DNA from: Pseudomonas resinovorans NBRC 106553
GTDB taxonomy: Bacteria; Pseudomonadota; Gammaproteobacteria; Pseudomonadales; Pseudomonadaceae
Assembly (NCBI RefSeq): GCF_000412695.1
Contig: NC_021499.1
Coordinates: 806,001-870,000 of the forward strand
DNA length: 64,000 bases
Direction: 5' to 3'
Numbering within the stretch: position 1 is the first letter of the stretch; each line of letters starts with the position of its first letter. Position numbers and translations under genes: made by a program. Of the stretch, positions 35,181 through 44,408 are shown one piece after another. Below the pieces are notes generated by a model. That model was not told the origin of the DNA and did not search any database. It saw only the letters and a program-made list of their open reading frames with translations.

Positions 35181-35236
35181 AATTCATTCGCTAACTGGCC
35201 CGTAGGGTCTTTGATGGGGGATGCTGCGCATCCCTT

Positions 35237-35252
35237 GGCGAATGAATTCGCC
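35237..35252. repeat. GAATTC-centred palindromic repeat
   Basis: GGCGAATGAATTCGCC is identical to the copy at 20323-20338 and the reverse complement of that at 24376-24391. It stands 30 nt before the end of the YbaK-type gene. Confidence 0.7.
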
Positions 35253-35282
35253 CCCACAAGGTATTCCGCTAGTCCCAGCGAA

Positions 35283-35750
35283 TCAGCCCGGTTCCTGGCA
35301 GACATCCACCCAGCGGGCTTCCACCAGCTCGGCCATGCGATCCGGCGTGATGCGCACCGCGCTGTGCACGGCGCCGGCGGCCGGCACCACTTCGTCGAAG
35401 GCCTGCAGGGAGCGGTCGCAATAGACCGGCATGGGGGTGGCCAGCCCGAAGGGGCAGACGCCGCCCACCGGGTGGCTGGTCAGGGCCTGTACGGTTTCGG
35501 CGTCGAGCATCTTGGCCTTGGCACCGAAGGTTTCCTTGAACTTGCGGTTGTCGATGCGCGCATCGCCGCGGGCGACCACCAGCACGGCGTCCTCGCCCAC
35601 GCGAAAGGCCAGGGTCTTGGCGATGCGGCCAGGCTCCACGCCATGGGCTTCGGCGGCCAGGGCCACGGTGGCGGTGCTGGTCGAAAGTTCGATGATGTCG
35701 ATGTCGGGCGCCTTTCCGGCGAAGAAGGCGCGGACCGATTCAAGGCTCAT
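35283..35750 (-). CDS. YbaK/EbsC-type aminoacyl-tRNA deacylase-like protein
   Basis: The 155-aa protein has the YbaK/ProX fold, whose members hydrolyse mischarged tRNAs in trans. Seen are the conserved lysine in GRIAKTLAFRVGEDAVLVV, the NRKFKETFGAKAKML segment and HPVGGVCPFGL with the GxxP-type loop. The ATG at 35750 (MSLESVRAFFAG) has GGGAGA... upstream on its strand and begins the conserved region. The mischarged tRNA it clears cannot be told from sequence; relatives act on Cys-, Ala- or Ser-tRNA(Pro). Confidence 0.9.
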   Translation of the reverse strand: MSLESVRAFFAGKAPDIDIIELSTSTATVALAAEAHGVEPGRIAKTLAFRVGEDAVLVVARGDARIDNRKFKETFGAKAKMLDAETVQALTSHPVGGVCPFGLATPMPVYCDRSLQAFDEVVPAAGAVHSAVRITPDRMAELVEARWVDVCQEPG

Positions 35751-35854
35751 GGGAGATCCCTCTGGGTAAAGGCCGAATCCTTGTCCGGTCATGGGCCCGG
35801 CGTCAACCGCGCGGAGGCGGGGTCATCCAGCGTTCCCAGGGCGCGCGCGGGTGC

Positions 35855-36496
35855 TCAGCGACCCAGTCGGCGCAGTTCGTCGGATTCGATGATGCGAACG
35901 CCGTCCTGCTCTTCCAGGGCCAGGCGCCAGAGGGCGCGGGCCAGGCTGCAGGCGCCGATGCCGCGGTACTTGCCCGGCAGCCAGCGCAGGAACAGCGCCG
36001 CCACGCGCTCACCGAGGCGGAATTCGCTGCGCGGCCCCATCAGCAGCGAGGGGCGGGCGATGGTCAGTTGCGGCCAGTCCATGGCTTGCAGCGCCCGTTC
36101 CATCTCGCCCTTGACCTTGTTGTAGAAGACCGGGGAGGCCGGGTTGGCGCCCAGGGCGCTGATCACGATGAAGTGCCGTGCGCCCAGCTCGCGGGCGCGC
36201 CGGGCGACGGCCAGGACCAGCTCCAGGTCCACCGCGCGGAAGGCGTTCTGGGAACCGGCTTGGCGGATGGTGCTGCCCAGGCAGCAGAAGGCGACGTCGA
36301 CCTGGCCTTGCAGTTGCGGCAACAGGTCGGCCAGCGGGCCTACGGGGTTCTGCAGGTGCGGGTGCTCGGCGAGCGGGCGGCGGGTAGGTGCCAGGACCCT
36401 GGCCACCGTGGGTTCGTTGAGCAGTCGGTCGAGCAGGTGCTCACCGGTCAGACCTGTGGCGCCGGCGAGCAGGATGTGCTGGGGCGTCAGATGCAT
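35855..36496 (-). CDS. NAD(P)-binding atypical SDR protein
   Basis: The 213-aa product has a Rossmann dinucleotide motif at the start, [18 protein letters not shown], then [14 protein letters not shown] and [20 protein letters not shown], which includes the Tyr-x-x-x-Lys pair. It belongs with the TIP30/HTATIP2-like and oxidoreductase HTATIP2-type atypical short-chain dehydrogenases. The ATG at 36496 is used because AGAGA precedes it and the Rossmann motif follows at once. It starts 28 nt after the MORN/C13 gene on the same strand and may be cotranscribed. Substrate unknown. Confidence 0.85.
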   Translation of the reverse strand: MHLTPQHILLAGATGLTGEHLLDRLLNEPTVARVLAPTRRPLAEHPHLQNPVGPLADLLPQLQGQVDVAFCCLGSTIRQAGSQNAFRAVDLELVLAVARRARELGARHFIVISALGANPASPVFYNKVKGEMERALQAMDWPQLTIARPSLLMGPRSEFRLGERVAALFLRWLPGKYRGIGACSLARALWRLALEEQDGVRIIESDELRRLGR

Positions 36497-36524
36497 GTTG
36501 TCTCTCCGCTGATACAAGCTGAGC

Positions 36525-38252
36525 TTAGTGGCTACGAGCGGTTTTGTCGGCGCTCGTGCCGCCTTGCGCAGTCAGGGCCTGTTCCGCCTGGTGCTCGCGC
36601 AGCGCGCGCCAGCGGGCGGTGACCGCCTTGGGCGCCCACAGTTGCGGCTCCGACGCTTCGAAGTCGTCGGCCTGTTCACGCTCGGCGACCTTGTCACGGG
36701 CGATACCGAAGGCGCGCTCCAGGTCGTCGGTTTCGCTGAAGGCATCGGCGAACAGGGCGCGGCCGAAGTAGGTGAAGTCGTTCTCCTCGGAGCAACCAAA
36801 GGACACGCGGTCGGAACGGGCTGCGGTCATGATCAGGGTCTTGTCGTCCTTGAGTGGGGGAATGAAACCGCCGGAGTAGCAGGCGGAGATCACCAGGACC
36901 TTGTACCTGTCCTTGAGAGGGGTGAGCAACCCGGCAAGTTCCTGCGCCGGCAGGTGACCCAGCTGCAGGCCGGGTTGCTCCAGCGCCAGTTCGTGGGTCG
37001 GCGAGCCGTGGCTGGTGAGATAGATGAACACCAGGTCCTCCGGCCCGCTGCGCTTGGCGATGGCCTCGACGGCGCGGGACAGGCTCTCGCGGGTGGCCAG
37101 GGGGCGGTCGCCCATGTGTTCGCGGTGGTTGACCAGGGTGACCTGGCCATGGGCGCGGAAACGCTCGGCGAGGAGCTTGGACACGTAGTCCGCCTCGCGC
37201 ATGAACACGCTCTGCCGGCCATCGCCGGCGAGGCTGATGGAATACAGCTCCACCGCCGGGGTGGAGGCCGGCACGGCGGCCAGAGCCTGTTCCAGCAACT
37301 GGCCCTGGGCGAGCAGGCCGATTTCCAGCGGGTTGGGCAGGGCCTTGCCCTGTTCGTCGCGGATGCGCGTGCCGTCCTGCCAGACGCCGGTTTCGCGAGT
37401 GCCGTCGGCCAGGGTCAGGCTGCCTTCGCCACTGTAGAGCCCGTCTTTGAAATGGCCCTGGTAGTGGCTGCCGTCGGCGAGGGCCAGCTTGCCTTCGCCC
37501 TGGTAGCGCCAGTGGCGGAAGTGGCCCTGGTAATGGCTGCCGTCGGCGCCGATGAATTCTCCCTGGCCCGCCAGGTTGCCCTGCTTGAAGGTGCCGCTCC
37601 AGACATCGCCGTCGGCGCTGGTGAAGCGGCCCTTGCCGTCGAACACGCTGTCCTTGAACTCACCGATGTAGTGGGAACCGTCCTCGCCCTGGTAGGCGCC
37701 CTGGCCCTGGAGCTGGCCGGCCTTGAAGCGGCCGCTGAAACGGTTGCCGGCATCGTCGGTGCGCACCCCTTCGCCTTCCGGCTGGCCGGCGCGGAAGAGT
37801 CCCTGGTAGTTGCTGCCGTCGGCCCATTCGAGGCTGCCGGAGCCGTGGTACTTGTCGTTGCGGAACTGCCCGCGATAGGTGACGTCGCCCTGGCGCAAGG
37901 TGCCTTCGCCGTCGAACTGGTTATGGGCGAAGCCGCCCTCGTACTGGGTGCCGTTGCCGTAGGCGAGACGACCCTGGCCGTGGAACAGGCCGGCCTTGAA
38001 CTCGCCGATGTACACCAGGCCATTGGGGCCGTGCCATTCGCCCCGGCCTTCCGGCTGGCCATCCTTGAACTGCCCTTCGAACCAGGTGCCGTTGTTGTAG
38101 TCCAGGCGTCCCTGTCCCTGCAGCAGGCCGTCGACCAGCTCGCCGCGATAACGGGAGCCGTCCGGCAGGCGGGCGTCCGGTGGAGTCAGGGGTTCACCTT
38201 CGCCGCAGGCCGCGAGCAACAGGGCGAGGCTGAGGGGCAGAAGCGCTTTCAT
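36525..38252 (-). CDS. Lipoprotein with MORN repeats and a C13/caspase-like peptidase domain
   Basis: The 575-aa protein has a lipoprotein signal ([16 protein letters not shown], Cys16) and is probably anchored in the envelope. Residues about 34-305 hold eleven 22-23-residue MORN repeats (pattern YxGxFKxGxxxGxG), usually membrane- or protein-binding. Residues about 330-530 form a C13-type cysteine peptidase domain: His415 in [11 protein letters not shown] and Cys458 in [17 protein letters not shown] form the catalytic pair, followed by [15 protein letters not shown]. Legumain-like C13 enzymes cut after Asn or Asp, and GPI transamidase is related. The combination is unusual. A terminator and the MaoC gene lie upstream. 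Target and role are unknown. Confidence 0.85.
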   Translation of the reverse strand: MKALLPLSLALLLAACGEGEPLTPPDARLPDGSRYRGELVDGLLQGQGRLDYNNGTWFEGQFKDGQPEGRGEWHGPNGLVYIGEFKAGLFHGQGRLAYGNGTQYEGGFAHNQFDGEGTLRQGDVTYRGQFRNDKYHGSGSLEWADGSNYQGLFRAGQPEGEGVRTDDAGNRFSGRFKAGQLQGQGAYQGEDGSHYIGEFKDSVFDGKGRFTSADGDVWSGTFKQGNLAGQGEFIGADGSHYQGHFRHWRYQGEGKLALADGSHYQGHFKDGLYSGEGSLTLADGTRETGVWQDGTRIRDEQGKALPNPLEIGLLAQGQLLEQALAAVPASTPAVELYSISLAGDGRQSVFMREADYVSKLLAERFRAHGQVTLVNHREHMGDRPLATRESLSRAVEAIAKRSGPEDLVFIYLTSHGSPTHELALEQPGLQLGHLPAQELAGLLTPLKDRYKVLVISACYSGGFIPPLKDDKTLIMTAARSDRVSFGCSEENDFTYFGRALFADAFSETDDLERAFGIARDKVAEREQADDFEASEPQLWAPKAVTARWRALREHQAEQALTAQGGTSADKTARSH

Positions 38253-38292
38253 CGGGTGTCCTTGTCCAAGCATCTGCCTTTCAGTGTGGCGC

Positions 38293-38320
38293 AAAAAAGC
38301 CCGCGATTGCGGGCTTTTTT
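38293..38320. terminator. Bidirectional Rho-independent terminator after the MaoC gene
   Basis: AAAAAAGCCCGC pairs with GCGGGCTTTTTT around GATT. It separates the MaoC gene from the MORN/C13 gene on the same strand. Confidence 0.9.
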
Positions 38321-38336
38321 GCCTCCTCGCCGCGCG

Positions 38337-38792
38337 CTAGACGAAGCTGAGGCTCAGGGATTCGGCGATATAGGCGGGCTTCTGCTGGCCTTCGATCTCC
38401 AGGGTGCAGAGGGCCTTGATCAGCCACTGGCCGGGGTTCTTTTCGGTGATGTCGATCACCTTGACCGCCAGGCGTACGCGGGAGTCGACCTTCACCGGCT
38501 GAATGAAGCGCACGCTGTCGAGGCCGTAGTTGACCACCATCTTCGCGCCTTCGGGCAGGATCAGCAGGTCTTCGATCAGCTTGGGGATCAGCGACAGGCT
38601 GAGGAAGCCGTGGGCGATGGTGCCGCCGAAAGGCGTCTGCTTGGCGCGCTCCGGGTCAACGTGGATGAATTGGTGGTCGCCGGTGCATTCGGCGAACTGG
38701 TTGATGCGATTCTGGTCGATGGTCACCCAATCCGAGTGGCCCAATTCCTTGCCAACGTAGTCCTTCAGTTCAGCTACTGGTACGAACGCCAT
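38337..38792 (-). CDS. MaoC-family (R)-enoyl-CoA hydratase-like protein
   Basis: The 151-aa single hot-dog protein matches the NodN/MaoC group. The hydratase motif is seen as INQFAECTGDHQFIHVDPER with the catalytic Asp and His, and the following GGTIAHGFLSLSLIPKL is the conserved second part. Such enzymes hydrate enoyl-CoA in fatty acid or polyhydroxyalkanoate metabolism. It is divergent from the LrgA-type gene and has its own terminator. Confidence 0.92.
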   Translation of the reverse strand: MAFVPVAELKDYVGKELGHSDWVTIDQNRINQFAECTGDHQFIHVDPERAKQTPFGGTIAHGFLSLSLIPKLIEDLLILPEGAKMVVNYGLDSVRFIQPVKVDSRVRLAVKVIDITEKNPGQWLIKALCTLEIEGQQKPAYIAESLSLSFV

Positions 38793-38921
38793 GCGTCATC
38801 CTCCGTGGATGCAGTGTTGTAATTCTTCTTTTCGGGGGCATTGGCCCCTTCTTGCGTGCCGGTGTAGATCATCACGCCGGGAGGGACCGGTCAAGCCGCC
38901 ATGCCCCCTGCGAATGGCGAG

Positions 38922-38951
38922 TTATAGCGCGGCGGCGGGGCAGCCTATAAT
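38922..38951 (+). promoter_or_regulatory. Sigma70-like promoter for the lrgA/lrgB-type pair
   Basis: A perfect -10 TATAAT at 38946-38951 follows TTATAG at 38922-38927 with an 18-bp spacer, about 50 nt before the LrgA-type ATG. Confidence 0.5.
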
Positions 38952-39003
38952 GCGCCGTCCCGGCCGAGGCGCGCCTTGCCGGACCTGACTCGTGGAGATT
39001 CTC

Positions 39004-39366
39004 ATGCTGTTGCGCGGACTGACCTGGCTGGTGCTGTTCCAGCTGATCGGCAGTGGGCTCAATGCCCTGTTCCTGTCCATGTTGCCCGGCCCCATCATCG
39101 GCCTGGTGCTGCTGTTCATCTATTTGCTGGTGCGGGGCGAGGTGGGTGAGCCGCTGAGCCTGGCCGCCAGCAGCCTGCTGCGCTACCTGCCGCTGCTGCT
39201 GGTGCCGCCTGCGGTCGGGGTGATGGTCTACGCCCGGGATATCTGGGCGGACTTCTGGGCCATAGTCGGCGCCCTGGTGCTGTCGCTGCTGCTGGCCTTC
39301 ATCTTCTGTGGCGTGCTGATGCAGAAGCTCATCGACCGCCAGGCGCGTAGCCGGGAGGACACATGA
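39004..39366 (+). CDS. CidA/LrgA-family membrane protein
   Basis: The 120-aa protein has four hydrophobic segments and the family motif FLSMLPGPIIGLVLLFIYLL, followed by LLRYLPLLLVPPAVGVMVY. CidA/LrgA proteins are holin-like and are linked to murein hydrolase control, overflow metabolism and pyruvate transport. The ATG at 39004 has GTGGAG 7 nt upstream; a GTG four codons earlier overlaps that site. The gene's stop overlaps the next start (ATGA), so it is coupled to the LrgB-type gene. Confidence 0.9.
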   Translation: MLLRGLTWLVLFQLIGSGLNALFLSMLPGPIIGLVLLFIYLLVRGEVGEPLSLAASSLLRYLPLLLVPPAVGVMVYARDIWADFWAIVGALVLSLLLAFIFCGVLMQKLIDRQARSREDT

Positions 39367-40079
39367 GCCTCGACTGGCACGCCGCGGTGCAGGCGGTCAC
39401 GCACCACCCGCTGTTCGGATTCGGCATGACCCTGGCGGTCTACCAACTGGCCCTGGCCGCCTACGAGAAGACCCGCTGGGTGTTCCTGCAGCCGGTGCTG
39501 CTGTCGATGCTGCTGCTGATCGGTGTGCTGCTGACGTTCGGCATCAGCTATCAGGAGTACCGCCAGAGCACCCAGCTGCTGACGGTGTTCCTGGGGCCCG
39601 CCACCGTGGCCCTGGCCGTACCGTTGTTCCTCAACCTCCGGCGAATCCGCCAGCTGTTCTGGCCGACCCTGCTGACGCTGGTGTTCGGCGGCCTCTTCGC
39701 TACGCTGTCGGTAGCGCTGCTGGGCTGGTGGTTCGGCACCGAGCGCATGGTCCTGATGACCTTGCTGCCGAAGTCGGTCACCTCGCCCATCGCCATGCTG
39801 GTGGCCGAGCAGATCGGTGGAGTGGCCGCCTTGGCGGCGGTGTTCGTGCTGATCACCGGCGTGCTCGGCGCCATATTGGGGCCAGAGCTGCTGCGCCGTT
39901 GCGGCGTGCGCCACCCGGCCGCGCAGGGCATCGCCCTGGGTGTCACCGCCCATGCGGTGGGTACCGCCAGAGCGTTGCAGGAGGGCGAGGAATGCGGCGC
40001 ATTCGCGGCCCTGGCCATGAGCCTGATGGGCGTGGCCACCGCCGTGCTGCTGCCGCTGGCCGTTGCCATGATTGCTTGA
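39363..40079 (+). CDS. LrgB/CidB-family membrane protein
   Basis: The 238-aa partner of the CidA/LrgA protein has six or more hydrophobic segments and the LrgB motifs LGPATVALAVPLFLNL, LLPKSVTSPIAMLVAEQIGG and HAVGTARALQEGEECGAFAA. It overlaps the upstream gene by 4 nt and is followed 9 nt later by a LON-domain gene, giving a three-gene unit. Family function is not settled; the pair may act in solute export or lysis control. Confidence 0.92.
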   Translation: MSLDWHAAVQAVTHHPLFGFGMTLAVYQLALAAYEKTRWVFLQPVLLSMLLLIGVLLTFGISYQEYRQSTQLLTVFLGPATVALAVPLFLNLRRIRQLFWPTLLTLVFGGLFATLSVALLGWWFGTERMVLMTLLPKSVTSPIAMLVAEQIGGVAALAAVFVLITGVLGAILGPELLRRCGVRHPAAQGIALGVTAHAVGTARALQEGEECGAFAALAMSLMGVATAVLLPLAVAMIA

Positions 40080-40088
40080 GGTCGATGC

Positions 40089-40679
40089 ATGAAGTTGCCG
40101 CTGTTTCCGCTCAACACCGTGCTGTTTCCGGGCTGCACCCTGGACCTGCAGATATTCGAGGCGCGCTACCTGGATATGATCGGGCGCTGCATGAAGCAGG
40201 GCGAAGGCTTTGGCGTGGTGTGCATTCTCGAAGGCCAGGAAGTCGGCGAGGCGGCCAGTCGTTTTGCCGCCATGGGCTGTGAGGCGCTGATCCGCGACTG
40301 GCAGCAGCGTCCCAACGGCCTGCTGGGCATCCGCGTCGAGGGTGGCCGGCGATTCCACGTTGGCAAGGCCGAGGTGTTGCGCGACCAGTTGACCCTGGCC
40401 GACGTGGAATGGCTGGAGGACGAGCCCGAGCGGCCGTTGCGTCCGGAACATGCCGACCTGGCGGCGCTGCTCAATGCCCTGGCCGAGCACCCCATGGTCC
40501 AGGGCCTGGGCATGGGCGGGGTGGTTGAGGGGCAACAGGCCCTGGCCAACCAGCTGTCCTACCTGCTGCCCTTCCATCTGAAGGAAAAACTGCAATTGCT
40601 GGCCCTGGCCGATCCCGACGAGCGCCTGGGCTTTCTCCAGGGGTTGCTCGATCAGTTGCAGGGTGAGTCCATCGCCTGA
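40089..40679 (+). CDS. LON substrate-binding-domain protein
   Basis: The 196-aa protein consists of a stand-alone LON N-terminal (PUA-like) domain: PLFPLNTVLFPGCTLDLQIF, then GEGFGVVCILEGQEVG and a helical second half. It lacks the AAA+ and protease domains of Lon. Such proteins are common next to core genes in gamma-proteobacteria, with no firm role. The gene follows the LrgB-type gene by 9 nt and ends 16 nt before an 84-bp palindromic repeat. Confidence 0.9.
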   Translation: MKLPLFPLNTVLFPGCTLDLQIFEARYLDMIGRCMKQGEGFGVVCILEGQEVGEAASRFAAMGCEALIRDWQQRPNGLLGIRVEGGRRFHVGKAEVLRDQLTLADVEWLEDEPERPLRPEHADLAALLNALAEHPMVQGLGMGGVVEGQQALANQLSYLLPFHLKEKLQLLALADPDERLGFLQGLLDQLQGESIA

Positions 40680-40694
40680 CGAAGCGCTAGCTCG

Positions 40695-40778
40695 CAGGAT
40701 GGGGCGGGCGGCGTTCCGCGAGCTTGCGATACCCATCAGCCCTGTCCGCATGGGTATCGCTACGCTCAACCCATCCTA
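40695..40778. repeat. 84-bp dispersed palindromic repeat (copy 2)
   Basis: This copy matches 24406-24489 at about 79 of 84 positions in the same orientation, and again lies between two convergent genes. Confidence 0.8.
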
Positions 40779-40799
40779 CGTTGCCTCACTCAACACGCT

Positions 40800-42116
40800 T
40801 CAGTAGCTGTAGCGCGCCAGCGCATCCGGCAAGGCCCAGGTGGCGACGCCGCCCAGCAGTGCCAGAACGGCCGGCAGGAGCAGCACCCATACCCGCGCAC
40901 CCATGGCCGTCAGCGGTGCCGCCCGTTGCATCAGCGCCAGGCCAGCCGAGGCGATGCCGCCCGCCAGCAGGGCGCCGGCAAGGATATCGGACGGCCAGTG
41001 GACACCCAGGTAGACCCGCGAGAGGGCAATGGCCAGGGCCGGCAGGCAGGCCAGCAGCAGCCAGGTCAGGCGCAGGCGGCCCGGCTGGCCACGGCCGGCG
41101 AGAATCCCCAGCACCAGGAAGAAGGCGAACGCCGCCGAGCTGTGCCCGCTGGGGAAGCTGAACGTGGTAAGAGGCTCGGTGAGCACTTCCGGCCGCGCCC
41201 GCGCGAACAGGTGCTTGAGCCCGGTATTGGCCAGTGCCGTGGCCACCAGGGTGGCGACGGTGAAGCAGGCCGCGCGCCACTGGCGCAACAGCAGTAGCAG
41301 GCCGCCGAGCAGGGCGCCGGCGAGGAGCTGGGTCTGGAAGTCGCCCAGGCGGGTGACCAGCACCATGAACCGGTCCAGGCCGGCGTGGCGTTGCTCCTGG
41401 ACCAGCGTCATCAAGCCCTGGTCCAGCGCCTGCAAGTGCGGCCAGCCGATCAGCAGGGCGCCCAGCGCCGCCAGGCAGAAGCCCGCCGCCATGGGGTTGG
41501 CCCAGCGTTTTTCGCGCAGGGTGCTGTGGATGATCAGGCCGAACATGACCACCAGGGTCAGCAGCACCACGCCGGCCTCGGCCCAGAAGCCTTCCGGTAG
41601 CGGCAGGCGCAGGGCCGCGCCGGTGGCCCAGCCGGGCACCAGGTAGGCCACGGCCCAGCCCGCCGCGGCCAGCATGCTGACGGCGATGAAACGCGGGAAG
41701 GGCATGTCGAGCATGCCGGCCACCATTGGCAGCATGGGCCGCAGCGGGCCTATGTAACGGCCCACCAGCAGGCTGGCGACGCCATAGCGCTGGAAGTAGT
41801 TTTCCGCGCTGTTGATCCATTCCGGGTGGTCGCGCAGTAGCGGAAGGCGCCGGATGTTCTGGTGGAAGCGGCGGCCCAGGCCATAGGAAATCATGTCGCC
41901 CACCAGCCCGCCGGCATAGGCGAGCAGCAGGGTTTCCCAGAGTTCCAGGGCGCCGCTGCCGGCCATCACGCCGACCGCGAACAGCAGGGCGACGCCAGGT
42001 ACCACGATGCCGGCGATGGCCAGGCATTCGACCAGGGCGATCAGGAAGATGGCCAGGCCCAACCATTCCGGGTTGGCGCTCAGCCAGGCGGTGACCTGGT
42101 CATACCATTGACTCAT
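40800..42116 (-). CDS. DedA-PAP2 fusion membrane protein
   Basis: The 438-aa protein joins an N-terminal DedA domain (about 1-200, with ALVECLAIAGIVVPGVALLF and RYIGPLRPMLPMVAGMLDMP) to a C-terminal PAP2 phosphatase domain (about 240-420). The acid phosphatase motifs are KHLFARARPE, FSFPSGHSSAAF and SRVYLGVHWPSDILAG, with the catalytic His residues in PSGH and SR-x5-H. Such fusions fit undecaprenyl pyrophosphate or lipid phosphate dephosphorylation joined to lipid flipping. The ATG at 42116 overlaps the stop of the mpg gene (ATGA). The longer frame upstream is the mpg shadow. Confidence 0.92.
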   Translation of the reverse strand: MSQWYDQVTAWLSANPEWLGLAIFLIALVECLAIAGIVVPGVALLFAVGVMAGSGALELWETLLLAYAGGLVGDMISYGLGRRFHQNIRRLPLLRDHPEWINSAENYFQRYGVASLLVGRYIGPLRPMLPMVAGMLDMPFPRFIAVSMLAAAGWAVAYLVPGWATGAALRLPLPEGFWAEAGVVLLTLVVMFGLIIHSTLREKRWANPMAAGFCLAALGALLIGWPHLQALDQGLMTLVQEQRHAGLDRFMVLVTRLGDFQTQLLAGALLGGLLLLLRQWRAACFTVATLVATALANTGLKHLFARARPEVLTEPLTTFSFPSGHSSAAFAFFLVLGILAGRGQPGRLRLTWLLLACLPALAIALSRVYLGVHWPSDILAGALLAGGIASAGLALMQRAAPLTAMGARVWVLLLPAVLALLGGVATWALPDALARYSY

Positions 42117-42823
42117 GGGTGCTTGTCCTCGATCAGTTGGTAGTCCTGCCCTTCGACCTGCCCACGGCGCAGGGGGTTGCGTGTGCAGTGGCGGGCGTAG
42201 GCGGCGTCGACGAAGCGGTAGGGCAGGTGCTCGTCGCGGCCGTGGGGGATGCCCAGGCGGGCGGCCTGGATGATGCGCGCCGGGCGTTCGCCGACGTCCT
42301 CGACGAACAGACGCTGCCAGTCGAAGCGCTGGCCGTCCCAGTCGGGCACCTTGAGGCCGAGGGCCTTGCACAGCAAGGTCTGGCCGGCGCACAGCTGCTC
42401 GGGCGCTCGCGCCTGGCCCCGGGCATCGGGGTTGTTCAGTTGCATGGCGGCCAGGGCGTCGGCCTGGGAGATATCGTCGACCCAGGGGTGGCCGGACTTG
42501 ATCAGCACGGCGTTGCCCGCGCCATGGGCGCTGAAGTTCAGCGAGTCACCGCCGCGGGCGTAGTACATATAGATGTGCCCCCCGTCGAGGAACAGCGCGC
42601 GGCGCTTGTGGGTGTAGCCGAGGGAGGCGTGGCTGCCCTTGTCCACCAGATAGTAGGCCTCGGTCTCGATGATGCGTGCCGCCAGCCAGCGACCGTCGAC
42701 GCGATGGCGGATGACCTTGCCCAGGAGTTCCCGGGCCACGAGCTGGGCGTCGCGGTCGAAGAAGGTGTCGGCCAGCGGACGGGCGCCGGGCCAGGGCGGA
42801 TTCAGGGTGGGATCGCGGGACAT
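42113..42823 (-). CDS. mpg: DNA-3-methyladenine glycosylase (AAG/Mpg type)
   Basis: The 236-aa enzyme removes alkylated purines from DNA. It has the AAG-family parts FFDRDAQLVARELLGKVI, ARIIETEAYYLVDKGSHAS (with the catalytic Glu), GGHIYMYYARGGDSLNFSA and GQTLLCKALGL. Gene length fits the family. Its stop overlaps the DedA-PAP2 start by 4 nt. It is divergent from proA across 319 bp. Confidence 0.93.
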   Translation of the reverse strand: MSRDPTLNPPWPGARPLADTFFDRDAQLVARELLGKVIRHRVDGRWLAARIIETEAYYLVDKGSHASLGYTHKRRALFLDGGHIYMYYARGGDSLNFSAHGAGNAVLIKSGHPWVDDISQADALAAMQLNNPDARGQARAPEQLCAGQTLLCKALGLKVPDWDGQRFDWQRLFVEDVGERPARIIQAARLGIPHGRDEHLPYRFVDAAYARHCTRNPLRRGQVEGQDYQLIEDKHP

Positions 42824-43142
42824 GGGGCTGTCGCAGTCTGGAAACAGGCTGGCGATTATACGGAAGCCATGCTGAGGCGAAGCTGAACTCCTGCAGCGGA
42901 TTCGTCACGCGACATAACAAACGGCTTTCAGTGCGTAGGCGGCGCCCGACCCTGGTACCTCCACCGGGGAACAGGCTGTGCAACCTTTTTTTACACAAGC
43001 TGCGGGCCCGCCTGGGCCGAGCTTTGCACTGCCAATCACGTGGCCGCTGGAACGCCCTGTCTACCATCCGCCCGGCGCCGCTGGGCGCGGGCGAGCGCGG
43101 TCGCTATAATCAGCCGCTTTCCCTTCGCCAGAACACGAGACC
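42824..43142. other. Divergent gap between mpg and proA
   Basis: No gene is visible in these 319 bp. A rightward -10 TATAAT lies at 43105-43110, 33 nt before proA, with a poor -35. A run of seven T at about 42986 has no clear hairpin. Confidence 0.5.
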
Positions 43143-44408
43143 ATGACCGAGTCCGTTCTCGATTACATGACCCGCCTTGGCCGCGCCGCCCGCGCCGCCT
43201 CGCGTGTGGCCGCCCGTGCCAGCACCGCGCAGAAGAACCGCGCCCTGCTGGCCGCCGCCGATGCCCTGGACGGCGCTCGTGCCGAGCTGTCCGCCGCCAA
43301 CGAGCAGGATCTGGCCAATGGCCAGGCCAATGGCCTGGAGCCAGCCATGCTCGACCGGCTGGCCCTGACCCCGGCCCGCATCGACGACATGATCGAGGGC
43401 CTGCGCCAGGTCGCCACCCTGCCGGACCCCATCGGCGAGATCCGTGACATGCGCTATCTGCCGTCCGGCATCCAGGTGGGCAAGATGCGCGTGCCGCTGG
43501 GCGTGATCGGGATCATCTACGAATCGCGGCCGAACGTGACCATCGACGCCGCCAGCCTCTGCCTGAAATCCGGCAACGCCACCATCCTGCGCGGCGGTTC
43601 CGAGGCCATCCATTCCAACCAGGCGATCGCCCGGTGCATCCAGAAGGGTCTGGCCGACGCCGGCCTGCCCAGCGAACTGGTGCAGGTGGTGGAAACCACC
43701 GACCGCGCCGCCGTGGGCGCGCTGATCAGCATGCCCGAGTTCGTCGACGTGATAGTCCCGCGTGGCGGCAAGAGCCTGATCGAGCGCATCAGCCGCGAGG
43801 CCAAGGTGCCGGTGATCAAGCACCTGGACGGCATCTGCCATGTCTACATCGACATCGCCGCCGACCTGGACAAGGCCATCCGCGTTGCCGACAACGCCAA
43901 GACCCAGCGCTACGCGCCCTGCAACACCATGGAGACCCTGCTGGTGCATGCCGGCATCGCCGCCCGTGTGCTGCCGCCGCTGGCCGCCATCTACCGGGAC
44001 AAGGGCGTGGAACTGCGCGGCGACGCCGCCACCCGCGCGCTGCTGGGCAACGATGTGCTGGAAGCCACCGAGGAAGACTGGCGCACCGAGTACAACGCGC
44101 CGATCCTCTCGATCCGCGTCGTCGACGGCCTGGAGCAGGCCATCCTGCACATCAACACCTACGGCTCGCAGCACACCGACGCCATCATCACCGAGAACTT
44201 CAGCGACGCCCGGCGCTTCCTCACCGAGGTGGATTCCGCTTCGGTGATGGTCAACGCCTCGACCCGTTTCGCCGATGGCTTCGAGTATGGCCTGGGTGCG
44301 GAGATCGGCATTTCCACCGACAAGCTCCACGCCCGTGGTCCGGTCGGCCTGGAAGGCCTGACCAGCGAGAAGTACGTGGTCTTCGGCGACGGTCACGTAC
44401 GCACCTGA
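43143..44408 (+). CDS. proA: Gamma-glutamyl phosphate reductase
   Basis: ProA reduces gamma-glutamyl phosphate with NADPH to glutamate semialdehyde, the second step of proline synthesis. The 421-aa protein has the aldehyde-dehydrogenase fold with [34 protein letters not shown] (here [18 protein letters not shown]), catalytic Cys260 in [13 protein letters not shown] and [20 protein letters not shown]. Its stop overlaps the nadD start (TGATG), so the two are coupled. Confidence 0.97.
   Translation: MTESVLDYMTRLGRAARAASRVAARASTAQKNRALLAAADALDGARAELSAANEQDLANGQANGLEPAMLDRLALTPARIDDMIEGLRQVATLPDPIGEIRDMRYLPSGIQVGKMRVPLGVIGIIYESRPNVTIDAASLCLKSGNATILRGGSEAIHSNQAIARCIQKGLADAGLPSELVQVVETTDRAAVGALISMPEFVDVIVPRGGKSLIERISREAKVPVIKHLDGICHVYIDIAADLDKAIRVADNAKTQRYAPCNTMETLLVHAGIAARVLPPLAAIYRDKGVELRGDAATRALLGNDVLEATEEDWRTEYNAPILSIRVVDGLEQAILHINTYGSQHTDAIITENFSDARRFLTEVDSASVMVNASTRFADGFEYGLGAEIGISTDKLHARGPVGLEGLTSEKYVVFGDGHVRT

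Larger units (their letters stand above)
34665..35282. other. Repeat-filled gap between convergent genes
   Basis: No credible gene is seen in these 618 bp. The 484-bp inverted-repeat-bounded element fills most of the space, and a GAATTC-centred palindrome lies near the right end. Open frames on both strands here are products of GC-rich repeated sequence. Confidence 0.7.
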
